Made by a program: the position numbers and the translations under genes. The notes below the pieces were generated by a model. It was not told the origin of the DNA, searched no databases, and worked only from the letters and a program-made list of their open reading frames with translations. 64,000 bases of DNA, from contig CM050649.1 of assembly GCA_027574665.1 (NCBI GenBank), positions 65,500,150 through 65,564,149 on the forward strand, read 5' to 3'. Below are positions 25,401 to 37,400 of the stretch, in pieces. This DNA comes from Rhynochetos jubatus (lineage: Eukaryota; Chordata; Aves; Eurypygiformes; Rhynochetidae). Positions within the stretch are counted from its first letter, which is position 1; each line of letters starts with the position of its first letter.

Positions 25401-28400
25401 TTTAAAATAAAAGATAAAAGCATGTCTCTTCAAATACTTAGTGGCTGTTACAGGAGTTTTATTTATAGCTTACTGGTTTCTTCTGAAAGATGAAGAAGAA
25501 TTAATGGAAGAAGTATTAATTATTGTTTCTTCTTCATACCATAAATATAAAATGAACTGGAGAATAGTAAAATTTGACTTTCATGAATTGCATTGCTGTG
25601 TTTCTCAAAGTTGTTTGTGTTTTTGCCCTTAATAAAAAACTCTATCAGACCAAAGATTAAGGCCATCAGTTTTCAGTGCTGAAACTGAAAAGCATTCCAC
25701 AACAATGTCTTTCAGGTTATGATGTTCACAGGAAAAGGTTCTGAATCGGAGAGGGCTGAGTGGGTGGAGAGAACAGCGTGTTCCCAAAGAAGCACGCTTT
25801 GCACAGCTGAAGCATTGTGAACCTTAGCCATAACATAATGATTGAACTGGGTTTCATTATTTCTTCAAACTTCTTAATTCTTGCTGCATAATATGTGACT
25901 GCATTTGAGAAAATGTTGAAAGGTGCTAACACCTGTTCTTTGTTATCAAGCTTTCCATGGTATAAAACCAAAACAACACCATTTGTATCGAAAGAATTAC
26001 ATTTGACTTGGTTAAATGAGATTTTCGTCCTCTATCTACTTCCCTTTTTTCTCTTTTTTCCCAGCGGCAGGAACAATTAAATGAATGTGATACAGGGAAA
26101 ACCTGTACTGGGAGCAAGAGATAGCTAATATTACACACACTAGAAAGGACTGTGCTATTGGTATAATACCAATAAATAAGCTGAGTGCTGCATTAGGAAA
26201 CAGCTTTTGCCATGTTGAAGAAACAAAATATTTTTAGCTATAAGAAAGAAGAAAGAGCAATAAAGAATACAGAGATACGGTATGCAAGCATAACTGTGCA
26301 TTGTGCATGAAATGTATTCTCTGCCTAACCGTAGAGTTTTTGTACATGGAATAATGAAATCAGTGCAGGGTCTTTGCATTCACGTATTTCAAGATGTATT
26401 TTCAGAGCAGAAGCTTAAATTAGGTATGATTATTAAAGAAAATGTGTCCCTTTTTAAAAAATTCTGCTTGGAAGGGAGTTGGACCAGCCGGGTAGCACAT
26501 TTTGCAAAGCTGAAAATTCTCTGTCGAGGAATATTACCTGTTACAAGAAGTGCAGTGTTCTGTCAGTCTACATTCAAATGCCCAGCATCCACAGTGAGGA
26601 AGATTATCCCTATGGCAAATCCAAGCTTTTCTTATGCTTTACCTGAGAGAGGCTGAGTGTCCATGTCACACCAACTGTCCTTGAAACTGGGTTTGCTGCT
26701 AAGAGCCTTAGTGAAGATGAGGCACAAGAATGTGCTTCTTATGATTGACTTAAGCCTTAAATGTTGGTGAAGTGCAGAAAACTTTACCGGTGTGTCATCT
26801 TGAGCAGTGTTTTTTCAAACTGGGGTTTGCAGCATGTAACTAGGAGCCTGCAGAAGATAATTAAGGCAGAGCTTGTACTGCCAGGCTGGGCACTGCCCTC
26901 CCCAGGCCTCATCCCAGGATGTGCACTTGGTCATACCTCCCAGATGTGGACTCCATTATACCCCCCAGATGTGCACTCCATTATACCTCCACAGTGCACA
27001 GAAGGACAGAAGTCCTTCAGTGTGCTACCTCATTCTGGTACTTGAGGCTTCCTCTTAAGGTGACACACTACAATGTCCAGTTGGCGCCTTTCTTTATCAT
27101 ATGCCTGGGTTTCCTTTGGAAGGAAACCGGGATGCTGGAGGGGAACAGTGAGCAGCCTGGATCACATCTTTGTTGAGGGCCTAGATGAGGGCTTGTGGCA
27201 CACTGCAGATCACCTTGGGCCCTCAGTGTAGACTCCTTCTGATACAGACAAATGTGCATCTCATGTGGTGCAATAAGACCAAGTGCAAGGTCCTGCACCT
27301 GGACTGGGGCAACTCCTAGTATTAACAGAAGCTGGGGGATGAAGGGTTTGAGGATCGAGAGCCACCCTATGGAGAAGGACTTGGGGGTATTGGTGGATGA
27401 AAAGCTGGACTTGAGCTGGCAGTGTGCACTGGCAGCCCAGAAAGCCAACCGTATCCTGGGCTGTATGCAGAGAAGTGTGGCCAGCAGGTCAAGGGAGGCG
27501 ATTCTCCCTCTCTACTCTGCTCTCGTGAGACCCCACCTGCAGTGCTGCATCCAGCTCTGGGGTCCCCAACATAAGAAGGATATCGACCAGTTGGAGCGAG
27601 TGCAGAGGAGGCCACAAAGATGCTCAGGGGGCTGGAGCACCTCTGCTATGGGGATGGGCTGGGAGAGTTGGGTTTGTTCAGCCTGGAGAAGAGAAGGCTC
27701 CGGGAAGACCTTATAGCACCTTCCAGTACCTGAAGGGGCCGACAAGGAAGATAGGGACAAATGTTTTAATAGGGCCTGTTGTGACAGGACAAGGGGTAAT
27801 GATTTTAAACCAAAAGAGTTTATATCTAGATCTAGATTTTATATCTAGATTTAGACTAGATATAAGGAAGAAAGTTTTTATGATGAGGGTAGATGTCATG
27901 GTTTTTTTCTGTGAGGAAGTTAACTCTATGCCAACTAAAACCAACACGGTGGTGAAGCACTGGAATGGATTGCCCAGAGAGGTGGTAGATGCTCCATCAT
28001 TGGAAACATTCAAGGTCAGGCTGGATGGGGCTCTGAGCAACTTGATCTAGTTGAAGATGCCCCTGCTCACTGCAGGGGGTTGGACTAGATGAGCTTTAAA
28101 GGTCCCTTCCAACCCAAACTGTTCTATGATGATGGTTCTATGATGGTGATGATCAGCTGAATTAAATTCACAGTATAGGGATCTGCACTTCTACTGGGAA
28201 AATACACAGAGGCTTACAGAGCAGAAAGAAAGTGGGAATTAGTGAGCAAAAGTGACAGGCCAGGTTAGAAATGTGCTGTCCCATAGCATGTGCAACAGGT
28301 TGCAGGGAGCAGCCTGTGCAGGTGAACTGAACTTTATTTCCTTGCAACGCATTACCTTTCAACAGAAAAGGCCAAGGGGACCCGTGACCTCCCTAATTAT

Positions 28401-31400
28401 TTGAGCCGTCTTCTAGGTTCTGTCACATGAATCAAAGGACAAGGTACTCACTGAAAGCAGAAGGCAGCAGTGCTGTGCAAAGCTTCTGTTTGCAGCCACA
28501 TGCCCTCACAGCACTGAACGTGCTACTGCTCAACCTCTTTCCCATCACATAACACAGCGGAGCATGAATCACACCAAATAATACTGATGAAGGGAACTCC
28601 TTTGTCACCCACAGTTTGTCTACCTCAGCCTCAGGGCCTGGGTTGCAGTGCTATATTTGAGCCATGGGGTGGTGTGTCATGCAGCCTCTTCTCCTTGTCT
28701 CCAAATGTACTATGGCCCTTTCTACCTTCACGGCTTAAATCTTCTTCCAGCAGGAGCCAGAGCGCAGCACAGGATGTTTCATACCTGGGCCTGCAGTTAG
28801 AGTGGCGACCGGGTGTGCATTCACACACAGGGCTGGGAAGATCTCCCAGCTCCCACATTTCAGACAGAGCCTATACGTGTTCCCAATGGAGCTGAAAAGC
28901 CCTCTGATGTACGATGCTGCACTGATAGAGCTATCACCATGTACTGTGTGTGGTCTGACTTCAACTCCTCCAGCTGCTTTCTGACAGCTAAAACGTGTTT
29001 GAAAATTGCAGCGGATGACAAGGATGGGTTTTTCTTTGATGTAGCTACGTTGAAAGAGATCCCATGCTAAACTCAGGATATTTAATACAAGATTTTTCGC
29101 AGGAAATATTTTGGAAGAAAAATCTTCATGAGGTTTTTTTGTGGGGTTTTTTGTTGGGGTTTTTTTGTTTTTTTAATGCCTGAACAATTAACTCCCATGC
29201 GAGCGATTTATCGTTTGACATTAGGAAAATCTAATTTGCTACACCAGAGAACCGAAACAAAGCTGAGCCGCAAGTGTGTAACTTCTACTGTATATCTGGA
29301 TAGTGAGGATTATTTTGAGAGTATAATGAAACGCCTTTCAATGAATACCTAATGAAGGAATAAGTACATACTTGTTAAAGTGGCATGTGCCTGCCTAATG
29401 AATAACCCAGATTATTAAATGCCCATGGTCTTTAGGAATGGAATGATAAGTTATACATCAGTTAGAGGTAAACGAAGCCTGTCATTAGAGGGGCTGGATT
29501 CCACGGCTGTTTCACACCTCTTCTGTTTCCTTTTTAACTTCTGTGTATCAAACTGCTGGGTTTGGTTTCTAACATTGTTATAGTTGGATTCTTGACTGAG
29601 GAAGCATTAGTTTAAAATGTCTCATTCAGAAAAACACTTTCACTCTGTGTACACTAGGTATTGCTCACTGCAGCAAATTGTGATAGAAACAAGTGTTGCA
29701 GCAGGTGAGGGTACCCTGATTTTGATGATGCTGCATTGTCCTGCCTACCCTGCTGTCCAGAGAGGAAGAGATGGACTCCAGGGTGGTTTTAGCAGTAAGC
29801 TGGGAGTCAAGAATCTAGCTTCCCCTACTCTGCAGCAGATGGCCCTGACCTTGAGCGAGGCTAGTATACTGTCCATACCTCATCCCTGTGTATGAAATAA
29901 GGGCAGTAGTGCACCGTAGGTGTGCTGTTCTGAGGAGAATTCAGGTGTCATTTAATTGCTATGGGTAGATGTGGCACTTTTGCCGGAAACTACTTCCTGC
30001 GAAATTTTCATATTCTGTTGGAAAGGGCAAGAAAATTTTCCGGACTGTTTGTTTCCTTCTCAGACTGCAAGTGTAGACCAAATTATGTGGTTGATTTCAT
30101 CAGGCTGTGCAGTAGAATTCAGGAATGCAGTGAGCTACCACAGTCTAGCTGCCTTGCAGAGAGACTGCAATGGTGAGGGAGGCAGTGTATTGCATTACAT
30201 TTCTAATTGTGTTATCTGCATCGTCTATTAGATACTAACATTCAATTAAGACTAGACTTTGTTATCCCCTGATAATGGAATCATTCATTCTTATTGTGAA
30301 AGCACAGTATAATACTAACACCAGATCACTTGAACAAAGTCACCGTGTCCCTCTCCCTCTTTCTCAGCCACGTTTAACATACGCAACATTTCTCCTTCTG
30401 TATTTTTACTGATAGCTAAGCGCTTAGCGATGTATCAAGAACCTGACTCTGAGGAAGAGGAGGCAGCCCCCAAAGGAGGAACACTATCCCAGCGTGATAG
30501 TATCTGCAGCCATCAGAGCATCAAAGTGATCCACAGAAGCCAAAGCACCAAAACCCACCGGCGCACGGGCAGCAGAGCTGAAGCAAAAAGAGCAAGCATA
30601 CTCTCCAAGCACACTGCATTCAGTAGCCCAATGGTAGGTCATGAGAACTAAATGCAGAGTCTTCTGTATATTTTAATAGAACAATGTCCTGAAAAAGGGA
30701 AAGTAAAGGAAACTGCAGCACTTTGTGTAACTCTTCTAGACTTTGTCTTGGCATTTTTTCTTCTGTAGTCACAGCTGTTTGTACAAAAACAATCTAGTGT
30801 TGGCATAGATCTTATCTAAGTACCTTCTCTGTGGGAACAGGCTAAAGACATCTGAAACCTGCATTTTAGTTACACCTTGATTTTGAAAAGAGAATGTATG
30901 CCTTCCCTTTAACTATGGAAGCTGAGAGTATCATAAAGTTTGAGGTCAAGGATTCTAATTACTCTATGTAATCCTCTTCTCTTTTGTCACAAAATTTTAA
31001 TATGAACAAGTGCTGGGCTGGACACCGTGTATTCCAATTCTTAGCCACTGTTGACATACACCATAGCATAATTTGCAGTGTGGCTCATGATTATAGTGGA
31101 TCGGATGTGTTGTATTTTAACAAAAAAAAAACCAAAATTCTGGGTTTTTTAACAAAAATTTTCATTTCAAATTGTTGGTAAATTTATGTCCTTACAACTT
31201 TGCTTTGGTTAATTTATTTTATGCTATTGTAATTCCGGGGAAGTTTTATATGAGCTGAATGGAATAAGACAGCAGAGAAGACAAGTCTTGTCTATTTAGG
31301 GATTTTGTACTGTTGCACTGTTGACACAAATTCAACCCTCAAAACACATCACAGATATAGACACAGAAAGATGCTGTTTGCACTGGTGGAACTTCTTATT

Positions 31401-34400
31401 TCAGTCAAGAGTAGGATCTTTTGTTACAATCCAAAGTTGCAGGTTTTACACACAGGTTCTGTGCTCAGATTCATCAGCTGCTAAGCATCAGCAGATAAAA
31501 TTCCACTGAAGAGCGAGCCTTAGATTGGTTAACCTTTTTATCTTTTGTATCCCTGCATCCTACTATCTTAAGAAACACCACGTTTTGCTCTGACAAGAAA
31601 CAGATGAAATAAGTGGAAAGTGCTGATGAAATAGAGTGGAAATGCTCTGTTTCAGTGTAAAAAAACCACATGAATTACTCTCAAATGTGTGGATGGTCGT
31701 TGTTCTCTAACAAACAATCCAAGATGGTTTCATTTTATTGCGTTGATGTAAGACAGATCTTTGAATGTGATTGCTGTCTAATTTTTCCACTCTTTTCACC
31801 TCTCTAGTGTACCACCCTTTACTAATAGATAATAAATCACTTAGAGAGGGAGGAATATTAGTATGTAGCTCTTCACTACCCCCAAAGTGGTTGAACATTG
31901 CCGCTATAATTATCTGTAGCGAGAAAGTTGACTACATGGTTACTCACATTTCCATTCCTACTGGAAGGCTCACTGTTAACTGTTTATTGTCTAGAATGCG
32001 TGTCTTACCGCCCTCACCACCTCTACTCTGTGGTGTAAGGCCACCATAAAGCTCTTGCCATTGACACTGCTTTGGATGCTTTGATTGCTTGTTGCTGCTT
32101 TGGAAATTTGCTGAATCACAGATATTAATCACTGCTGTTTATAACTAGGAGAAGGACATCACACCTGACCCGAACTTGTTAGAAAAGGTGAATGAATGTG
32201 CAAAGCATCTGGAGATCATGAGGGGACATGAACAGCCGTTATCCCATATGAGTCCAGAATTATGTGACATTTTTGATTTCTTCATCGCTTTGACTATATG
32301 TAATACAGTTGTGGTTACTGCACCAAATCAGCCCCGACAGAAGGTGGGTTAAATAAACAGCAAAATTATTTAAGCCTCTTTTGCACTGCTGCCAAGTTAT
32401 CTTGTAAATTGTGGAAACGAAAACCTCGTCTTCTAGTGAGAAACAACTAGAACCAGTTGTGAGACTGCTCTTAGAACCGCTATGTGAATGAGCAGGTCTG
32501 GTTAAGCATTAGTTAAATGGACTACATCAGATTACCTTCAGAGTAAGATATGCCTTTATCTTCAATTTCAAGATACTTCTGAAACTTTCCCAGTTTCTGG
32601 TACTGTAATTTATTCACTTAATAAATGTAAGTATATGTGGAAACTAATCTGTAAACGTGCAAGACTTGCTAGAAGAGAATATAAGCTGTCTGTGAATATT
32701 TTGTAAATATGGATTAAATTAAGAAAAAGCTGAGACATTTCCTAGAAGTTTGAAGAGAGAATATACTTTAAAAGCATTGCTGAATACTTTAAATGTATAT
32801 AAAAGATGCATCTTAAGCTCATTATGAGAAATAATGATCATTACTGCTTAGATCAGCTTAAACCAGTGTCATTGATCAGTGAAAATTTCAAAAACACAAT
32901 CCCAAGATGATCTGTAAAACAAAAGTGTAATGGAATGTGGTATGAAAGCTAGACAGCAGCTGGAATTTCGATTCTGGAGAAAATTCTGAGGGTTGTTTCT
33001 GTTCCAGGTTGGAATAAGAAGTGAACTAGTCTGGAAAATGACATGTTTTCATGCCAGGGAAAGATTTGGAGAATACTCAGTTCTTCTGTTTCGGGAATGC
33101 TACACTGTTATACAATAATTTAATATATATTACTATGAATATGCTACTGCTATTAATAACAATGTACCTGTAAAAAAGATTCAAGTAAATGGAGATAAGC
33201 CATAAAACTGAAGCAAAATGCTTTGACACTGAAAGAGAAGACAGTGGAAATTATTTATTTCAACATGTGCCTATTGACAATGTTGTCCACATTGGTATAT
33301 TCTCAAAAAACTTTTCTGATACCACACTTCTCAATAGAAAACTCTTTCATTAACCTTTTTTTTTTTACTACCTTCACTGAATATGCGCAAAGAATGTTTC
33401 CTACGAACAATAGGGTTTAGTACGTGCTACTGGTGGTGGTGCAACATTGATAGTCTATCCATTAGTCATATCTGAGAAGGTGAAAGAAGAAAAAATGTTT
33501 TTAATACAAGCATAGGTGCTTTCACACAGAGACACAATTCTGAAGTTGTAGTAAGTTTTTTTTGTTGAGACAGTTTTGTCCATTTACTTTCCATTCTCAA
33601 AATACAGACGCCATTACTTTTTCTTCTCAAAGAAATTCTGCTCTTTAGTTGGAGCTGCTTAAACTTGATTATCAGTATCGGGATTCTTGTACAGCTTTTC
33701 TTCAGTTATCATTCATTGATTTCTTTTTTACTTCTCAAGGTGAGAGATCGATTTGAACTAAAATCTCCGGTGAAAACCATAGAAGACTTCATACGAAGAT
33801 TCACACCAAGTCGCTTGACCTCTGGATCTAACAGCAGCAGTTCATCTAGTCTAGCTACAAGCAAATCGATGCACAAATTTGGTTTAAGTATGCTTTCATC
33901 TACATCTACGGATAGCACTTTATTGAAACTGGAAGAGAAGCTGGCATACTCTGCGCAGATGAATAACAATGGCTACAGCTCCCAGCAAGGCCGGACAGCT
34001 GTGGGGAGTGGACCTGAGGAAGGAGAACTCCGTTATGAGGCAGAGAGTCCAGATGAAGCTGCTCTCGTGTATGCAGCAAGGGCATATAACTGTTCTCTGG
34101 TTGGAAGGCTGTCTGACCAGGTATCAGTGGAGCTACCTCACCTGGGAACATTAAGCTTTGAAGTATTACATACGCTGGGCTTTGACTCCATCAGGAAGAG
34201 GATGTCAGTAGTGGTCAGACATCCTCTCACAGATGAAATAAATGTTTACACTAAAGGAGCAGATTCAGTCATTATGGATCTTCTTCTACCCTGCTCTTCA
34301 GGTACACCTCTTAATGACCTTTGTGGGAGTAAAGGGTGGGAGGGAGGCAGTTCTGATTAAGTGCTGAAAAACTCATCGTACCTTACTGACTTCTGCAGGA

Positions 34401-37400
34401 AGCAGACCTGCCTGCTTTTGTTGTGAATATAGGGAATGGTAGGATGGCAGCCTCTTCTTTTATAATACTTTGTTATTATAGCAAATTTTCTGTAACAAAT
34501 TGCTGGTTCCTTACGTTACAAGAATGAGTTAAAAATAATTTCTGTAAAAGATCTTCTACTAGCAAACTTTATTTTGAAGGAATTTCTTGAAACTCTGCCA
34601 AAGCAATTTACATTTCTTCAGGAAAACGTGCCTGGCAGTGCTTGGCTATTTAAGTATTTTATATGAAACCCAAGCACTTCCTATGGCAGCTCCCCTCTCT
34701 GTTGCATTTGCGAATCTTTACATGCTTTTGCTGCAATATGTTTGCATAAATCAACACATTTATGCTGGTTTGACTATGACACTAAAGGGCACTGCAAATC
34801 AAACAGCCATCAAAACAGAAAGGTTGTAGCAAAAGAAGAAGAGATGCTGTTCAGATAAGAAATTTGGGCTTCAAATATGTACTTGACTAGCAGGGAATAG
34901 ACATGTAGCTGTGAACTTGGAGTATTTCCCTAAAGCATGGAGGCCTTCTCAAGCATCCAGATGTCACATGAAACAGGGATAACTTTAAATAGCTGCTAAT
35001 TGTAATCAGTTGGATTCAAGAACCATGTAAGCTTTCAGAAGTTAGAGGAGACGCATGAGTTTCAGTTTGCATGAATCAGTTTGCATCTAATTTACTGTAT
35101 TTTCAACACTGAATTTAATCCAGTGTTTAAAGGTTACCCCAGTATGAATGGACAGAGCCCGAAAGTGCTAGAGGTACTTCCCATGTATCACTAATGCATT
35201 GACTTTGTGGTTAGTTTGACATAAGTTGGAGTAAACAATTGTGAAAGGCTTATACTGTGTAATTTTGGTTTAATGAAATACAGAAAAATGTTGGCATTCG
35301 TTTTCTGTTTACAGCCGTATAAATCAAAGCTGAGCCAAAAAAATTAAGAACAACTTGTCCTTAACTAACAACAAAGTATTCATGAATAATTTTCTAGTAA
35401 AGATCTGGTATCACAGAAGGTACATAGAGCATCTGTGGAAACTTGTTTCCCTCCGAAGTACTAACAGAGAATTTGTAGTACTGAGAATCTCTTAAAGCAT
35501 ACCTAGAAAATAATGTTTGGAAATGAGTTCTCCGAATGAGAGCTGAGCATTGAAAAGAAAAGTTTATGTCAAGTCTAAAGTATTTTGTCACCATACAACA
35601 GACTATGTTTGCAGCTGCTGTATCCGTTCACATCAGACTCAAAGAATTTTTAGTCAAATTTCAGGCAGATCTAGGACCCACCTGGGTAAAACCATCAAGA
35701 CCAGTTAGAATCTGAAGGGTGACACTGCCAAAGGTGGTGAAGGTCAGAGAAGGGGGAGCGTTCATTCTCAGGGAGTTCCTGAAGTTGAGTGCTGGTGGTG
35801 AGCAGGTTCTGTGGCTGGGGAAATGCAGCCATTCCACCGTCCTTACAGGCAAGTGAATTGAATGTGGCTTTGAAATTGTGACCCTACTTTTTCTATTTTT
35901 TTAGCCCAAATTGAACTATGAATTTTAATATATTTTGCTTTTTTCAAGCAATGTAAAGTGCAGCCCCTAGAACCTCATAAGCAGTTTCCCTTGTTTTCTA
36001 GCCCTCTAAGCCACTGCTGGCTTCAGTAGTTTTGTACGTTTCAGCAGATCTGTCTGAAAAACTTCTGACATTTCTCTTGCGCAGCTTCACTCCTGGAACT
36101 GAATTCACAGTCTCTGCCTGCAGTAACCTAATGTCAGTGGATATGTTGTCAGTTCCTGAGGGAATGGCATCTTGTGCCCATTACAGGGGATTCCTGTATT
36201 CCCCCGGTAGTGCGAGTCTCGGAAGATTTATGCTGTAGCTATTTTCAATATTGCGGGATCTGTCAGTGGTTTCATCCTGTTCTCTGGTGATGGTGGAATG
36301 TGAGTGTGAGAGGAGATGCAACGCTATGAGAATTCAGGCATTTATCATTTCAAGGAATTGACCAATAAGTGAATGGACATGACAGTTAATCCCAGTACTC
36401 ACTCTTTGCTGTCTTACTGCCTCAGGGACACGTAAATTGTACACCAGTCAAGCATGAGTCTTGAGCCTTGTGCTCTTAGACTGAAAGACCAAGGAAACAC
36501 TGTGTCCCTAATCTCCCAACTCTATCATCACGTTGCAGGACTGGGTCCCATCAGACACAAAGGTCCTCTTTGTGTGGGAGGAAAGGCTTTTAAAATATGG
36601 TATGAGGAACAGCCAGAAGCAAATGTATTATGCTGTTGCTTCAGTTGTGTCTTACAGAAAATCAGAAATCACCATAAGCTTCAAAACTTAAAAAGTTTCT
36701 GAATTGGCTCCGCTTATTCTACCTGTGTATCTAGTTGATACTGTGAAACCTGACATTTTCTGATAGCACACAGATATTTCCAAAAACCTTGAAACCTTGA
36801 AATGATTCCCAAGAGTGTATTGTTTTTACTTTATCTCAAGAGTCACCATGTTCATAAATAAGAAAGTTACTGTTTGAGTCAATAACCCACTCGCACAGGA
36901 ACTGTGAACATAAGTCACTGAGAAAACAATGCCTGGGCTGACTTTCTGCAGCTTGCAATTATGGAAGGAAATGAAGCAAGCAGAACACCACTAGCTCCCT
37001 ATCATTCTTCTGGAGATGACTTACTCGGTGGTTTTCACTTCCATGGTGCATGTGGTCACACTGCTCAGCATAAACGCTGCATCCCAGCTAAGAAGAATCT
37101 CCACAGCTGTGTTTTGTCTTCAAGAAATTCCTTCCTTCCTTTTAACTTCTGAGCATAAGATGAATCTCAGGGCAAGAATGATGAGGGACATGAAGAGCTA
37201 AAGGGGTTTAGCTCTCACTGACATGCTGGTGGAGGAGGAAGATGCAGTTTTCCACGATGGAATTGAGAATTTGCATGGAAAATGGTGTGCACATCTCTAC
37301 TTGTAGAGAATTAGTCTTTGCTCATTGAAGATAAGTATTTGACATGTGATCACTGCCTTAGTATCCACGATATCAGACAGATCTGAAGTGATTAACAACA

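Larger units (their letters stand above)
19358..30415 (+). other. ATP10A: ATP10A intron (11.1 kb, largest in window)
   Basis: This is the longest intron seen. It contains a possible in-frame cassette exon (20614-20676), a 25-base-unit minisatellite (26915-26996), a long CR1 copy (27271-28147) with a short insert, and a G/T-rich low-complexity tract (29132-29174). The rest is AT-rich with many short non-overlapping open frames that match nothing I recognise. Confidence 0.8.
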
